From positions 359,501 through 423,500 of the forward strand of contig JAMWET010005077.1 of the NCBI GenBank assembly GCA_024036415.1: DNA of 64,000 bases, given 5' to 3'. The position numbers were made by a program, and so were the translations under genes. The notes under the pieces were generated by a model. The model did not search any database and was not told the origin of the DNA. It saw only the letters and a program-made list of their open reading frames with translations. Positions 62,378 through 64,000 of this stretch are shown here, in pieces (position 1 is the first letter of the stretch; the number at the start of each line of letters is the position of its first letter). This stretch comes from Prochilodus magdalenae (taxonomy: Eukaryota > Chordata > Actinopteri > Characiformes > Prochilodontidae).

Positions 62378-63659
62378 GTGAGGACGCTTCTGAGTTCCAC
62401 AAAATTCTAAAGGCCATAATCTGTAGTATTTACATCACACCAAACTGCTCAGTACCGAGAACATTATAGAGGCTCGGTAGAACGTAGAACTTTCATCTGT
62501 TAGGATGGGAGGTAGGAGTTGGAATCACCAACGATACGATGTTAGTACGATACTGCAGTCACGGTATTTTTGTGATTTAAACATATTGTTATATGCGGAG
62601 TATTGCAGTAACGTGCTGCTAAATAGTGCAGTTTATTATGGTTTTTTATCTGTAAGTACATCCACCAGGTTTTTGTCTGCAACTCCCTCATTCTTGTGTT
62701 ACATTTTGGAGGAGCTCTGCAATGTTTCCCATAGTGTGACTTTGGTGCACTGCTGTAGTTTTGATAACGTGACACATGGTCTGTTAGAGAGAGGCTGTAA
62801 AGCAACAAAAAGTTTAAAGCAATAATTTAATAATCCAATAGCTGTCAAAATGCAGATTTACTTTTTAAACTTTTTGATTTCGTGTTGTTTAGTGCTCAGT
62901 GATGGCACTCCTGATGCCTTGATTTGTGAAAGAGAATTTGTGGAACTGAATTAGATGCAGCACTGTCTGGCAGTCCCTGCAAAACACACGTGTCATATTA
63001 CCTTGCTGTATTTTGTAATGATATGCTTGATAATTTTATCCTCTCCTTTATATTTCTGTGTTTAAGCTTGTGTGTCTAAATATAAAAAAATCTCAATAAA
63101 CCACATGCTGACAAAGTCTAATACAATTAAGTGTTAAAAAGTAATTGGTATTTTGATAATAAGGAATAAAGATATGTGTGTACATAATAGTATTATCAGG
63201 TACACAGTTGAGTACAGTGTAAATACACAGGAGATACAGTATAAATAAATAATTGGTTGCTACTCACATCTGGTAGTAACATACTACAGTGAAGTAAATA
63301 GGTTGTTATGTTGCTTTCTTTTTTTTCACAGGAAGAACCTTCCAGTGGCCTCGCTGCAATGATGCAGGCCATTGTGGCCAGTGGAAGTCCAGTGAAGAGC
63401 CAGCAGCTGGGGGAGCCTGACCTTACTGTGGAGGAGAAAAAAGAAGTCTTAATGGAACAGTATAAAGCCAAGCCTTTAGTCTTTTTAGAACGCTACCATG
63501 CACATATGAGACCGGAGCACTTGGAGGCCTTCTCTCACCTGAGCAGTGACTGTAGAGCACAGTACTACTGCACAGAGGTCAAGAAGCGGGCATCCAGTTC
63601 AACCAACAGGACGAGGGTCCGCAACCATCGCTATGCTGCCCTCCGAGCACTTCAAAGAG
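62225..63659 (+). CDS. ccdc97: Coiled-coil domain-containing protein 97, first two coding exons (partial)
   Basis: Joined 62225-62377 and 63332-63659; continues past the right edge. The second exon carries the family core: SGLAAMMQAIVASGSPVKSQ, GEPDLTVEEKKEVLMEQYK, KPLVFLERYHAHMRPEHLEAF and RTRVRNHRYAALRALQRG, all aligning with human CCDC97 without gaps of note. CCDC97 is a conserved nuclear protein reported with the SF3B spliceosome complex; no activity can be read from the sequence. The start MWGEIVEDNRQ is the first in-frame ATG, with an upstream in-frame stop at 62126-62128. It resembles the WGEL stretch near the human N-terminus. Same strand as cacna1h, about 6.4 kb downstream of its stop. 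Confidence 0.92.
62378..63331 (+). other. ccdc97 intron 1, no feature seen
   Basis: GTGAGG to TTCACAG, 954 nt, AT-rich. Confidence 0.85.
63332..63659 (+). CDS. ccdc97: ccdc97 coding exon 2
   Basis: 109 codons plus one base; acceptor in a long T run TTTTTTTTCACAG, donor GTACAA in phase 1 after LQR. Holds the GEPDLT and KPLVFLER core of the family. Confidence 0.94.
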
Positions 63660-64000
63660 GTACAAGTGCCACTTTAAGTTTGTCCACATCCTGTGGTCAT
63701 TTCTACAATTTCATTGTCTGCATTGTTAGATTTTGTCAAATGGTTAACTAATGTGCGTATACAGGTTGTGGCAAGTCACTGGAAACCCGTTCTATGATTT
63801 AACTGTTCCCAGCAGTCAGTGGCATACCATGCAAGCATTTAGCTAGATATTATTTGGAGCTTAACTTGGAGGCATGTCATATTGTTTTGTGCCTTGGTTG
63901 TCCTTTTACTGGACTTTTGACTTGTATATGGTGTGCTGGACTTTGGCCATCCAGGACCAGAATGAGACACCTTCTCATAACTGGACCTCTGTTTCACTTT
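63660..64000 (+). other. Start of ccdc97 intron 2
   Basis: Begins GTACAA; no further exon before the window edge. Confidence 0.85.

Overview
The window is vertebrate nuclear DNA from a teleost fish. The evidence is short coding exons in long AT-rich introns, canonical GT-AG junctions, several Tc1/mariner relics, a tRNA-derived SINE of a type common in fishes, and many microsatellites. A group such as characins or catfishes is only an inference from the SINE and its usual 3' tail.

Most of the window (about 5.8-55.9 kb, + strand) is one gene: a T-type (Cav3) voltage-gated calcium channel alpha-1 subunit, best matched to Cav3.2 (cacna1h). I place 33 coding exons whose phases all join without a break to a TAA at 55863-55865, giving 6655 nt and 2217 residues. 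They run from just before domain I S1 to the C-terminus. The N-terminal exon or exons lie upstream of the window. All four repeats (S1-S6), the E/E/D/D selectivity residues, the I-II 'gating brake' region and the conserved C-tail blocks are present. Cav3.2 identity rests on a His in the domain I S3-S4 loop (the Ni/Zn-site residue, which is Gln in Cav3.1 and Cav3.3) and on C-tail and linker motifs shared with Cav3.2 rather than Cav3.1 or Cav3.3. I cannot say whether it is an a or b fish paralogue.

The first exon in the window is preceded by what looks like a minor-spliceosome (U12) AC acceptor with a perfect branch-site consensus, so the intron reaching in from the left is probably a conserved AT-AC intron.

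The introns hold a nearly complete Tc1-like transposon (14.8-16.4 kb) with 200-bp inverted repeats and a frameshifted transposase, a short internally deleted Tc1-like element (19.1-19.7 kb), two opposite-facing copies of another Tc1-like relic (18.6 and 27.8 kb), a SINE (52.4 kb), palindromic MITE-like repeats, and microsatellites, two of which sit right beside splice acceptors.

Downstream lie a long 3' UTR or intergenic stretch (55.9-62.2 kb) with another Tc1 relic and a palindromic repeat. Then the first two coding exons of ccdc97 (62.2-63.7 kb, + strand) appear, and that gene runs off the right edge. Nothing in the window looks like a novel multi-gene system. The points of interest are splice-site, pore and linker details of the channel and the repeat insertions.
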